The notes beneath the pieces are model-generated. The model made no database searches and was not told the origin of the DNA. It worked only from the letters and a program-made list of their open reading frames with translations. Below, piece after piece: positions 9,137 through 17,225 of a stretch of DNA of 64,000 nucleotides. The stretch is from Termitidicoccus mucosus (GTDB lineage Bacteria > Verrucomicrobiota > Verrucomicrobiia > Opitutales > Opitutaceae). Each line of letters begins with the position of its first letter. Position 1 is the stretch's first letter. The position numbers and the translations under genes are program-made. The stretch lies in NCBI RefSeq assembly GCF_038725785.1, contig NZ_CP109796.1, positions 3,906,001 through 3,970,000 on the forward strand, given 5' to 3'.

Positions 9137-11308
9137 ATGGCCCGACCCGATTCCAGTTCCGAAACCGCCGCTTTGCCCGAGTTTTTCCAGGTTCTCCGCC
9201 AAAGAAAATTTCTCATTCTCTTGGTCATGGCGCTGGTGGTCGGCACCGCGGCGGTCGTCACCGCGCTGCTGCCGAAGTGGTATCTTTCGACCATCAACAT
9301 CCGTGTCGAAAAACCCGAGGGCAAGGTGGTCTTCGAAAACCAGGCCAACAATTACTACGACCCCTACTTTTTGCAGGACCAGTTCAAGGTCATCCAGTCG
9401 CCGAAGATCCTCAACCCTGTCATCGAAAACCTCGGCCTGAACCGGAGGATCGCCGCTCTCCTCGGCGCGTCCGCGCCGTATCCCACCGACGTCACCTACG
9501 AGTATCTCACCAAGAAGATGCTCCGCGTCGAAATGCCGCGCAACACCTCGCTCCTCGAGGTGAACGTCTTCTCGCGGGACGCCGCGCTCGCGGCCGCCAT
9601 CGCCAACGAGATCGCCCGCGCCTACTCCGAGGACCGCATCGCCTTCGCCACCGCCGAGCAGCGGGCCGGCCTCGATCAGCTTCGCAGGGAACTCGCCGGC
9701 CAGGAGCGCGCCGTCGCCACGCAGCGCGACCTCGTCGAAAAACTCCGCGCCCAGCTCAACATCTCCGGCGTGAACCTCGTCACCCCGCAGGGCGGCGACA
9801 TCGAGATCGAGACGCTGCGCCAGATGCAGAACACGCTCGTCGCGCTCAGGGTCGACGCCATCGGGCGGCGGGCCCGCTATGAGAATTTCAAAAAAATCCC
9901 CGAAGCCGACCGTGCCAACCTCGTCAATTCCGAGCTCATCACCGACACCAACATCCAGAATCTTCTCCAGGCCTACCTCGTCGCCGACCAGAACGTCACG
10001 CGCCTCCGCTCCCGGCTGGGCGAGGCGCACCCGGAGCTCATCACCGCGACCGATAACCGCGCGAAAATCCGCGAACAGCTCGACGCCCAGCTCCGCGGCT
10101 ACGAGAACGGGCTCGAAATTTCCTGCAAGGAAGCCGAGGCCCGCGTCGCCGAGCTCGAAAAACAACTCGAGGAGGCCCGCGCCCGGCAAATCACCTCCTC
10201 GACCGACCGCATGCGCCCGTTCGAGGAGGCCGTACGCAAGCTCGATGACGAGACCCGCCTGCTCTCCACCGTCAAGCTCGTCCTCCGCCAGCGCGAGATC
10301 GACTACCAGGTGCCCAAGCGCACCATCGAGATCCTCAACACCGCCGAGCCCGCCCGCCGCGCCGCGCGCCCGAGCTGGCCGCTCAACCTCACCTTCGCGT
10401 TTCTCTTCGGCGCCGTGCTGGGAGTCGGCGCCGCCGTGCTCATCGAGTTTTTCGACGCCAGCTTCCGCGGCGTCGCCGACGTCGAACGCCGCCTCCAGCG
10501 CCCCGTGCTCGGCGTCATTCCCGCCTCCGCCACCGCGAGGCGGCCCAACGAGGACAGCGGCGATCCCGCCGACGCGGAACCCTTCCGCGTGTTGCAGACC
10601 AACATCTCGCTCGCGCGCAAGGACGCCGCGCCCGGCCGCACGCTGGTCATGCTCTCCGCCGGTCCCGGCGAAGGCAAATCCACCACCCTCCTCCGCCTCG
10701 CCCGCGCGATGGGCGAGGCCGGCGCCCGCGTGCTCCTCATCGATTCCGATCTCCGCCGCCCCACGCAGCACCAGCTCACCGGGGCCGCGAAGGAGCCCGG
10801 CCTCGCCGACCTGCTGCAAGGCAAGGCGACGCTCGACGACGTCACGCGCCGCTCCATCGCGCCCAACCTCGATTTCATCCCCTGCGGCTCCGTCGGCGGC
10901 TTCACGCTCAGCCTGCTTTACGCCGACCGCCTGAAGGCGCTGCTCGCCGGGCTCGGGAAAAGCTACGACCGCATCATGTTCGACGCCCCGCCGATCATCG
11001 GGGTGAGCGACGCCTCCGTCATCACGAGCCTGGTGGACGACGTGCTCCTGCTCGTGCAATACCGCCGCAACCCGCAAAGCATGGTCGTCCGCGCGCAGCA
11101 GATCATCGCCGGCCTGCACAAGGAAATCCTCGGCATCGTGCTCAATCGCGTCCCCAAGAACGCGGGTGATGACTACGGCTACTACACCAACAACTATGCC
11201 TATTACAGTTCGCGCGACGTCCGCCGCCGCTCCCGCAGGCACCGTTCCGGCCGCGACCGCGACGACGAGGCCGACGCCCGCGAAACCTTCACCGAACCGG
11301 AACGATAA
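9137..11308 (+). CDS. Polysaccharide biosynthesis tyrosine autokinase (Wzz + BY-kinase)
   Basis: Inner-membrane co-polymerase and bacterial tyrosine kinase controlling capsule or exopolysaccharide chain export. Residues 20-45 are the first membrane helix (FLILLVMALVVGTAAVV), then a Wzz domain, coiled coils (QLRRELAGQERAVATQRDLV; EAEARVAELEKQLEEARARQ) and a second helix (LTFAFLFGAVLGVGAAVLIE). The C-terminal kinase has Walker A SAGPGEGKST, Walker A' VLLIDSDLRRPT and Walker B RIMFDAPPI. The tail holds the expected tyrosine cluster YGYYTNNYAYYSS. ATG at 9137 is preferred over a TTG 36 bases upstream, because MARPDSSS is closer to the usual cytosolic lead. The rest of the locus is not in the window. 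Confidence 0.93.
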   Translation: MARPDSSSETAALPEFFQVLRQRKFLILLVMALVVGTAAVVTALLPKWYLSTINIRVEKPEGKVVFENQANNYYDPYFLQDQFKVIQSPKILNPVIENLGLNRRIAALLGASAPYPTDVTYEYLTKKMLRVEMPRNTSLLEVNVFSRDAALAAAIANEIARAYSEDRIAFATAEQRAGLDQLRRELAGQERAVATQRDLVEKLRAQLNISGVNLVTPQGGDIEIETLRQMQNTLVALRVDAIGRRARYENFKKIPEADRANLVNSELITDTNIQNLLQAYLVADQNVTRLRSRLGEAHPELITATDNRAKIREQLDAQLRGYENGLEISCKEAEARVAELEKQLEEARARQITSSTDRMRPFEEAVRKLDDETRLLSTVKLVLRQREIDYQVPKRTIEILNTAEPARRAARPSWPLNLTFAFLFGAVLGVGAAVLIEFFDASFRGVADVERRLQRPVLGVIPASATARRPNEDSGDPADAEPFRVLQTNISLARKDAAPGRTLVMLSAGPGEGKSTTLLRLARAMGEAGARVLLIDSDLRRPTQHQLTGAAKEPGLADLLQGKATLDDVTRRSIAPNLDFIPCGSVGGFTLSLLYADRLKALLAGLGKSYDRIMFDAPPIIGVSDASVITSLVDDVLLLVQYRRNPQSMVVRAQQIIAGLHKEILGIVLNRVPKNAGDDYGYYTNNYAYYSSRDVRRRSRRHRSGRDRDDEADARETFTEPER

Positions 11309-11342
11309 GCACGAGCGTGGCCGACAAGACCGCGCGGCAGCG

Positions 11343-11480
11343 CGAGCGTAGCGCAGGCATCTTTGCCTGCCGTCGAAAAAGAAAGGCGCGAAGCGCCGCT
11401 GACTCTTTTTCTTTTCCTGAAAAATGCCGCGCTTCGCGCGATAAGGTAACGATGGCAGGCAAGGATGCCTGGGCTACGCG
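11343..11480. repeat. Family R2 hairpin, copy 1
   Basis: Outer arms CGTAGCGCAGGCATCTTTGC and GGCAGGCAAGGATGCCTGG...CTACGCG pair, with an inner AAGGCGCGAAGCGCC / GCGCTTCGCGCG segment. Related copies lie at 26061-26180, 45536-45675 and 48946-49107. It follows the kinase stop codon and could act as a terminator or mRNA stabiliser. Confidence 0.7.
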
Positions 11481-11601
11481 TTGACGCGTTGCCGCCCGCT
11501 CCTCGCCAGGCGGATACCGCTGCTTTGCGAAGCCTTTGCCGGCCGCCCCGGGAATCCCGGCATTGCCAAAGGCGGAACGGCGCGCTCAAGCTGGTCGCGC
11601 C

Positions 11602-12225
11602 ATGGATGCCTACGCACATGCCCGCCAGCTCATCGACCAAGCCCACTCCGCCGACCCGGCGCGCACCGGCGACGGACATCCCGCCGAGCTTGTTTACGCG
11701 GACAACATGGAACGCTGGCTCCTCCGCCTCGCGCCCGGTGCCCCGCCTTTGCTCCGGCTCGGCGCGCGATGCCAGCATCTCGAACGCTGGTCGGTCCCGC
11801 GCTCCAGCTACCCCGAAGGCCGCGCCGCGTATCTTTCGTGGCGGAAGTCGCTCTACAAAAAACAAGCCGACCGCGCACGCGAACTGCTGCTCGAGGCCGG
11901 CGTGGCCGCCGCCGAAGCGGACGAGGTCGCGGTGTGGGTTTCCAAGACCGGGCTCAAGGTCAACGCCAGCACACAGGCGCTCGAGGACGCGGCCTGCCTC
12001 GTGTTTCTCGAAAAGGAAATCAACGCCTTCGCCACGCAACACGCCGATTACCCGCGCGAGAAATTTGTCGATATCATCCGCAAGACCTGGCGCAAAATGA
12101 CGCCCGCCGCGCAGGCGCTCGCGCTGACGATCAACCTTTCCCCGGAAATCGGCGCACTGGTGAACGAGGCATTGGCCGGACAAGCCCCGGACCCCAAACC
12201 TCAAATTCCAAGACAATCCCCTTAG
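11602..12225 (+). CDS. DUF4202 family protein
   Basis: 207-residue cytosolic protein of the uncharacterised DUF4202 family, recognised from HARQLIDQAHSADP at the start, ELVYADNMERWL, the conserved LRLGARCQHLERWSVPRSSYP and YLSWRKSLYKKQA, then VWVSKTGLKVN and LEDAACLVFLEKEI. The conserved His and Asp residues (CQHLERW, EDAACLVF) resemble HD-type metal-binding proteins, but I cannot assign a reaction. ATG at 11602 is the natural start; the longer open frame upstream begins in repeat DNA. Its neighbours give no clear functional link. Confidence 0.8.
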   Translation: MDAYAHARQLIDQAHSADPARTGDGHPAELVYADNMERWLLRLAPGAPPLLRLGARCQHLERWSVPRSSYPEGRAAYLSWRKSLYKKQADRARELLLEAGVAAAEADEVAVWVSKTGLKVNASTQALEDAACLVFLEKEINAFATQHADYPREKFVDIIRKTWRKMTPAAQALALTINLSPEIGALVNEALAGQAPDPKPQIPRQSP

Positions 12226-12243
12226 GGGAAATTTTTAAAATAG

Positions 12244-12393
12244 CGCACTTTGAAAAATCCAGAAAAGAAAATTTTAATCGCGGAAGCACGGAATGCCGGA
12301 AACACGGAATGTCATAATATGAAAAGGATTTCATGATTTTTCGCGCTTCAGCCCTTTCGCGTTTCCGCGATTAAAATGTATTTTTCAAACTGC
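12244..12393. repeat. Inverted-repeat element with ATTTTAATCGCGGAA arms
   Basis: Arms ATTTTAATCGCGGAA (12271-12285) and TTCCGCGATTAAAAT (12363-12377) are exact complements, and the outer ends GCACTTTGAAAAAT and ATTTTTCAAACTGC also pair. It is AT-richer than its surroundings and looks like a miniature mobile element. It fills half of the 12226-12528 gap; the rest shows only a weak GAGCCCG/CGGGCTC stem. Confidence 0.65.
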
Positions 12394-12528
12394 CCAATAT
12401 AAAGAGCCCGCGCCGTTTTTCCGGCCTTTGGTGCTAAAATTTATTTTTTTAGGGATGCCCGGGCTCTCCTCAGATTTTCCGCTCCTCCCGACATTCGTTT
12501 TCCATCCTTTGGTTTTCCCACCTTCTCC

Positions 12529-13401
12529 ATGAAACCCACCCTTCTCGTCCTCGCCGCCGGCATGGGCTCGCGTTACGGCGGCCTCAAACAAATCGACCCG
12601 GTCGGGCCGTCCGGCGAAACGCTGCTCGACTACTCGGTGTTCGATGCGATCCGCGCCGGCTTTGGGCGCGTCGTGTTTGTGATTCGCCGCGACTTCGAGG
12701 CGTTGTTTCGCGGAAAAATCGGCGCGAAATATTCGGGCCGCGCGCAGGTCGATTATGCATTTCAGTCGCCGGACGACCTGCCGCCCGGCTTTGCCGCATC
12801 GCCGGAGCGCGTGAAACCGTGGGGCACGGGGCACGCCGCCTGGTGCGCGCGCGAAATCGTGCGGGAGCCGTTCGCGGTCATCAACGCCGACGATTTTTAC
12901 GGGGCGGACGCGTTCCGCCGGCTCGCGGATTTTCTGCGCGGCGCGCGGGACGACGAGGCCGCGCTCGTGGGCTTCACGCTTTCGCGCACGCTGTCGGAAA
13001 GCGGCGCGGTCTCGCGCGGCGTGTGCGATGTCGCGCCGGGCGGTTTGCTGCGCGGCATCACCGAGCATACCCGCATCGTGCCGGCGGATGTCGGTCCCGG
13101 AAAAAAATTCAGTGGAAACGAGACGGTCTCGATGAACTGCTGGGGATTCGCGCCGCGGATTTTCGAGGGACTTGGCTCGGGGTTTTCGGAATTTCTCAAA
13201 ATATCCGCCGCCTTGCCGTCGGCGGAGTTTTATCTGCCCGCGGCGGTCTCCGCAATGGTCGCACACGGCACGCTCACCGTGCGCGCGCTCACGGCCGACG
13301 CGGACTGGTTCGGCATCACCCACCGCGAAGACAAACCGCGCGTCGCCGCCGCCATCGCCGCGCTGGTAAAGGCGGGGGCGTATCCGGCGAAATTGTTTTA
13401 G
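12529..13401 (+). CDS. Sugar nucleotidyltransferase family protein
   Basis: Predicted NTP-transferase that activates a sugar phosphate to a nucleotide sugar; cytosolic. Residues 5-22 carry the Rossmann-type nucleotide-binding signature LVLAAGMGSRYGGLKQ. GTGHAAWCAR near residue 100 and the metal-binding INADDFYG near 122 are family features, and MNCWGFAPRIFE marks the second half. Length is 290 residues. ATG at 12529 directly precedes the signature. Relatives often sit near polysaccharide genes and the tyrosine kinase locus is just upstream, so a part in glycan synthesis is possible. The exact sugar is not determinable. Confidence 0.82.
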   Translation: MKPTLLVLAAGMGSRYGGLKQIDPVGPSGETLLDYSVFDAIRAGFGRVVFVIRRDFEALFRGKIGAKYSGRAQVDYAFQSPDDLPPGFAASPERVKPWGTGHAAWCAREIVREPFAVINADDFYGADAFRRLADFLRGARDDEAALVGFTLSRTLSESGAVSRGVCDVAPGGLLRGITEHTRIVPADVGPGKKFSGNETVSMNCWGFAPRIFEGLGSGFSEFLKISAALPSAEFYLPAAVSAMVAHGTLTVRALTADADWFGITHREDKPRVAAAIAALVKAGAYPAKLF

Positions 13402-13439
13402 GGAAACGCACGCCTTGATAGGAGCGGCGGCGGGGGCGC

Positions 13440-13455
13440 CACTGCTTCGGCAGTG
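13440..13455 (+). terminator. Small TTCG hairpin after the nucleotidyltransferase
   Basis: CACTGC-TTCG-GCAGTG, a 6-bp stem with a stable tetraloop, 38 bases after the stop codon. The following T content is poor, so termination is uncertain. Confidence 0.35.
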
Positions 13456-13474
13456 ATTTCCCCGATGGTGGCCG

Positions 13475-13651
13475 ATACCAATGTCCTGATGAATTTGGGC
13501 TTTATACATCACCGCGCTTCGCGCCTTCTGTTTCGACGGCAGGCAAGGATGCCTGCGCTACGGCGCGCTGCCGCGCGCATCTGTCACTGACTCCACGGAG
13601 ACCGTCCCTCCATTATGGCTGCACTGTTATATTTTGAGTGCGGATTGGTAT
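13475..13651. repeat. Element with ATACCA termini, copy 3
   Basis: Starts ATACCAATG and ends CGGATTGGTAT. The interior includes a half copy of family R2 (GACGGCAGGCAAGGATGCCT), suggesting nested insertion. Part of the 13402-13896 gap, which holds repeats but no gene. Confidence 0.5.
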
Positions 13652-13709
13652 AAACCCTCCGAGGATGTAACCCAATGGATTACAATCCAGCACGAAAATA
13701 CAATAGATT

Positions 13710-13823
13710 ATACCAATTACCAATGAAATTTACACTTTAGGTAGGGCGAGGCGTCCCGCCGAGCCGTTGCTGGTCTCCGGCTCGGCGGGACGCCTCGCCC
13801 TACCTAAAGTATGAAAATGGTAT
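13710..13823. repeat. Palindromic element with ATACCA termini, copy 4
   Basis: Termini ATACCAATTACC and AAAATGGTAT enclose a 33-bp perfect stem (13734-13766 with 13778-13810, ACTTTAGGTAGGGCGAGGCG...) and an 11-base loop TTGCTGGTCTC. Nearly the same stem and loop appear at 59138-59220. Confidence 0.9.
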
Positions 13824-13896
13824 TATACGGGCGATGCCCTGAATGCCCTTGGCGAAAAACGGGGCCGCCGGCTGGGCAGGACTCCATGGCATTTTA

Positions 13897-14916
13897 TTAT
13901 TTCGCGCCGGGCGCGGGAACGGCGGTGATGAAACGGTCGAGCGGCGTGTTGTCTTTGATGAAACCGAGCTCGCGCGCCTGCTTCACGAGTTTCTCGAAAG
14001 GCGGAAGGGATGCGTCGGCGGTGAAATGAAGGCGCTTCCACGACGCTTTCACCAAGTCGAGCGGGATTTCGCGTTTCACGGTCTCGGTGATGCCGCGCTG
14101 CACAAGCGCCTGTGCCTCGGCGGGGTTTTTGTTCACCCACTCGGTGAGTTCGCGATGCGCCTGGGTGAAGCGCGCGACCAATTCCGGCTTCTCCTTGAGC
14201 GCGCGCACGCTGGCGACGAGCACCGTGGTGATCGCGTCGGATTCGTCCACCAGCACCCTGCCGCCCGCCTCGCGCTCGATGCGCGAGACCCACGGCTCCA
14301 CCGTCCAGACGGCGTCGATCTGGCCTTGCTGGAAAAGCGCGAGCTGGTCGGGATTGGCGGTCGGGATGACGGAGACGTCGCCGCCGGTCTGCGTGACGTG
14401 GAAGCCCTGCGCGCCGAGCCACACGCGCGCGGCGATGTCCTGGGTGTTGCCGAATTGCGGCGTGGCGAGTTTCTTGCCGGCGAAGTCGGCGGGTTTGTTG
14501 ATGTTCGCGGCGGGACGGATGAGGAGCGCGGCGCCGCCGTTGGCCGAGCCGGCGACCACGCGGATGTCCTCGCCCTTGGTGCGCATGTAGGCGTTGAGCG
14601 AGGGATTCGGGCCGACGTAGGTCATGTCGATGGAGTTGACCATCATGCTTTCCATCGCGGTGGGGCCGGCGTTGAAGGCAAACCACTCGACGCGCACGCC
14701 GGGGCCGAGGCGCTGTTCGAACCACGCCTGTTCCTTTTTCTCGGCGGTGAGCGTGCTGCCGATCACGCCTTGCGCATGCGTGATGTTGGGGAAATAGCCG
14801 ACGCGCAGCACGGTCTGGTCGGCGGTTTTCCGGCCGCAGCCGGAGAACACAAACGCGAGCGCGGGCAGCAGGAGCGCGCAGATGAAGGCGGGGAAGCGAG
14901 GGTGTTTTTGGATCAT
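13897..14916 (-). CDS. ABC transporter substrate-binding lipoprotein, sulfonate/nitrate type
   Basis: Periplasmic binding lipoprotein of the SsuA/TauA/NrtA-like family. The start at 14916 gives a signal peptide with a lipoprotein-type cysteine (FICALLLPALAFVFSGCG). The mature protein has LRVGYFPNITHAQ, ESMMVNSIDMTYVGPNPSL, GGAALLIRPAANINKPADFAGKK, a WTVEPWVSRIE segment and a C-terminal LPPFEKLVKQARELGFI, all usual for this family. The open frame extends to 15063, but that part is encoded by a repeat and lacks a signal. No permease or ATPase gene is adjacent, so it is an orphan binding protein here. The Rrf2 regulator 162 bases upstream may control it. Confidence 0.88.
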   Translation of the reverse strand: MIQKHPRFPAFICALLLPALAFVFSGCGRKTADQTVLRVGYFPNITHAQGVIGSTLTAEKKEQAWFEQRLGPGVRVEWFAFNAGPTAMESMMVNSIDMTYVGPNPSLNAYMRTKGEDIRVVAGSANGGAALLIRPAANINKPADFAGKKLATPQFGNTQDIAARVWLGAQGFHVTQTGGDVSVIPTANPDQLALFQQGQIDAVWTVEPWVSRIEREAGGRVLVDESDAITTVLVASVRALKEKPELVARFTQAHRELTEWVNKNPAEAQALVQRGITETVKREIPLDLVKASWKRLHFTADASLPPFEKLVKQARELGFIKDNTPLDRFITAVPAPGAK

Positions 14917-14945
14917 GGCGGGTCGATGGTTTGGTGTTGACTTAA

Positions 14946-15060
14946 ATAAACCGCGAAGGACGCGAAGAGCGCGAAGGATTTTTATCAATTCATCCACGAG
15001 AAGCGCGAAACAGCGGGCGTGGTGCCTTTCTTTGCGTTCCTTCGCATCCTTCGCGGTTAT
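14946..15060. repeat. CCGCGAAGGACGCGAAG inverted repeat (family R4)
   Basis: Left arm ATAAACCGCGAAGGACGCGAAG and right arm CTTCGCATCCTTCGCGGTTAT pair almost perfectly. It lies between the Rrf2 gene and the binding-protein gene, in what would be their shared transcript. Similar sequence is at about 30526-30645. Confidence 0.75.
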
Positions 15061-15078
15061 CAAATTATGGGCCTGGCC

Positions 15079-15675
15079 TCAAATGCCTTCGCGGTAGAGA
15101 AATTCGCCGAGGCCGGTCTCGAAGGGCGTGGTGAGGGGCGAGGGTTTTTTCGAGGCGTCGGAGCGGCGGGTTTTCGGCTTGCCGTCGCGCGCGCCGGTCA
15201 CGTGCGGGCTGACCACGAAGGGGAGGTTGACGTTGTCGGCGCGCATCTTGCGGAGCGCCACGCCGGCCACGTCGGCGAGGGTGTAGCGGTCGAGGATGTT
15301 GCTGATGGCGTTGCGGACATCGAGCATGAGCATGCGCAGGCCGCAATGGGTCTCGTCCGGGCACGAGCATTTTTCGTAGGCGGTCTGGCTGACGCAGCCG
15401 ATGGGCGCGAGGGGGCCGTCGAGGTGGCGCACGATCTGCCCGGCGACGATTTCACGGGCCGGGCGGGCAAGGCGGTAGCCGCCGTATTTCCCGCGCACGC
15501 TTTCGAGGAAGCCGCCCTGCTTGAGCGCGAGGAGGATTTGCTCGAGGAATTTCACGGGGATCTTCTCGCTCTCCGCGAGCTCGCTGAGTTGCAGCAAATC
15601 GCGACCCAGCTCGTGGGCAATCGCCATGTCAATCATGGCGCGAAGGCCATATTCGCCGCGTTTGGAGAGGTTCAT
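15079..15675 (-). CDS. Rrf2 family transcriptional regulator
   Basis: Winged-helix repressor of the Rrf2 family (IscR, CymR, NsrR, RirA). Residues 1-85 hold the typical pattern MNLSKRGEYGLRAMIDMAI, IPVKFLEQILLALKQGGFLES and VRGKYGGYRLA. Four cysteines follow in GCVSQTAYEKCSCPDETHCG, so an Fe-S cluster is possible; the spacing differs from IscR. A basic C-terminal extension (KPKTRRSDASKKP) is unusual. ATG at 15675 is the family start; a longer open frame adds MIYIVLT. It is upstream of a sulfonate-type binding protein on the same strand and divergent from the MFS gene, so it may sense sulfur or iron status. Confidence 0.88.
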   Translation of the reverse strand: MNLSKRGEYGLRAMIDMAIAHELGRDLLQLSELAESEKIPVKFLEQILLALKQGGFLESVRGKYGGYRLARPAREIVAGQIVRHLDGPLAPIGCVSQTAYEKCSCPDETHCGLRMLMLDVRNAISNILDRYTLADVAGVALRKMRADNVNLPFVVSPHVTGARDGKPKTRRSDASKKPSPLTTPFETGLGEFLYREGI

Positions 15676-15878
15676 CGTCAGGACAATGTAGATCAATGCG
15701 GTATGGATTGGGAAGCCGCTTCATGGTGAAAAAGGAGAAAAAGGTGCGCCGGGGACGCAGCCGCCGGCTGCGGGGCGGCGTGGAATGGACGGACTGCCCG
15801 CGTGGCGCCGCGTTTTTCTCAAAGTTTTTTCCCGCTTGGGGTTCGCAAAGGCGACGGCATGTGTGCAGGCTTCCTGTC

Positions 15879-17222
15879 GTGCATCGCCCAGACGTCGCCC
15901 AACACGCCCGAACTGTCGGCAAACAACGCCCGCTGTCACTCGGCGTCATCTTCCTGACGCTCTACATCGACTTGGTCGGGTTCTCCATCATTTTTCCGCT
16001 GGGACCCGATTTGCTCGGGCATTACCTTGCGATCGACGGCGAGGGCGGCCTCCTCGGCGGACTCGCGCGGCAACTCGCCGCCGCGGCGCGTTTTTTCGGC
16101 AATGACTCGCATCTGCCGGTCGTGCTGTTCGGCGGGCTGGTGAGCTCGGTGTTCTCGGTGCTCCAGTTCGTGTTTGCGCCGTTCTGGGGCGGGCTGTCCG
16201 ACCGGCGCGGGCGGCGCGGGGTGCTGTTTTTCACCGTGGCGGGCACTGCGGCGAGCTACCTGCTCTGGGTCTTCAGCGGCTCGTTCTGGGTTTTCCTGCT
16301 GGCGCGCGTGCTGGGCGGGGCGTTTGGCGGCAATCTTTCCGTCGCCACCGCGGCGGTGGCCGACGTGACCACGCGCGAGGAGCGCTCGCGCGCGATGGGC
16401 ATGGTGGGCGCGGCGTTCGGGCTCGGGCTGGTGACGGGGCCGCTCATCGGGGCGCTCACGGCGCGCATCAATCTGCTCGATGCGTGGCCGGGGCTCGCGG
16501 CGTGGGGCGTGAATCCGTTTTCCGCGTCGGCGCTGGCGGCGTTCGCGCTGGCGCTGGTGAACTTCGTGTGGATCGGGCTGCGTTTCCGGGAAACGCTCAC
16601 GGACGAGGCGCGGCGGCAGTCGGCGGAGCCGCGGCTGCGCAATCCGCTGCGCGCAATCCTCTCGCTCGACAACGCGCCCGTGCGCGGCGTGAACCTGGTG
16701 GCGTTCGTGTATGCGCTGGCGTTTGTCGCGATGGAAACGACGCTGGTGTTCCTGAGCGCGGAGCGTTTCGGCTACCGTCCATGGGACAACGGCATGCTCA
16801 TGGGTTTTCTCGGGCTGTGCTCGATCCTCACGCAGGGGATGATCGTGCGGCGGCTTTATAAACGGCTGCGCGAGACCACCGTGCTGGCGGCCGGGCTGGC
16901 ATGCTCGACGCTCGGGTTTCTCGCGGTGGGCTATGCGCCCGCGCCGTGGGTGCTTTATGCGGGCGTGGGGTTGCTCGCGCTCGGCGGCGGCCTGGTCAAT
17001 CCATCCACCACCGGGCTCATCTCGCTCTACGCGGGCGCGGCGGAGCAGGGGCGCGTGCTGGGCATCTACCGCTCGCTCGGCTCGCTGGCGCGCGCGGTCA
17101 CGCCCATCGCGGCAGGCGTGATTTTTTTCACGCTGAGCGCGCACCGGCTTTACTTGCTGGCGGCATTGCTGGCATTTTGCGCGTGGCTGTTAAGCAGACG
17201 ACTGCCGCAGCCGGAAAAATAA
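15879..17222 (+). CDS. MFS transporter, TCR/Tet-like
   Basis: Inner-membrane major facilitator of the tetracycline-exporter-like branch (DHA1). About 12 hydrophobic segments start at SLGVIFLTLYIDLVGFSIIFPLG. The loop motif FWGGLSDRRGRRGVL follows helix 2, and GAAFGLGLVTGPLIGAL is the antiporter motif C region. The open frame runs back to 15696 without an obvious ATG close to the first helix; GTG at 15879 is chosen because upstream residues are basic and unlike MFS leaders. This start is uncertain. The substrate is unknown. The next gene begins 3 bases after its stop, so they are likely co-transcribed. Confidence 0.85.
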   Translation: MHRPDVAQHARTVGKQRPLSLGVIFLTLYIDLVGFSIIFPLGPDLLGHYLAIDGEGGLLGGLARQLAAAARFFGNDSHLPVVLFGGLVSSVFSVLQFVFAPFWGGLSDRRGRRGVLFFTVAGTAASYLLWVFSGSFWVFLLARVLGGAFGGNLSVATAAVADVTTREERSRAMGMVGAAFGLGLVTGPLIGALTARINLLDAWPGLAAWGVNPFSASALAAFALALVNFVWIGLRFRETLTDEARRQSAEPRLRNPLRAILSLDNAPVRGVNLVAFVYALAFVAMETTLVFLSAERFGYRPWDNGMLMGFLGLCSILTQGMIVRRLYKRLRETTVLAAGLACSTLGFLAVGYAPAPWVLYAGVGLLALGGGLVNPSTTGLISLYAGAAEQGRVLGIYRSLGSLARAVTPIAAGVIFFTLSAHRLYLLAALLAFCAWLLSRRLPQPEK

Positions 17223-17225
17223 CGA

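Noticed and set aside
8930-11242. 770-residue minus-strand frame opposite the tyrosine kinase
   Set aside because: Antisense to a clear Wzz/BY-kinase gene; translation is low-complexity with no domain.
14917-15063. 49-residue N-terminal extension of the sulfonate-type binding protein
   Set aside because: It is encoded by an inverted repeat and would bury the signal peptide.
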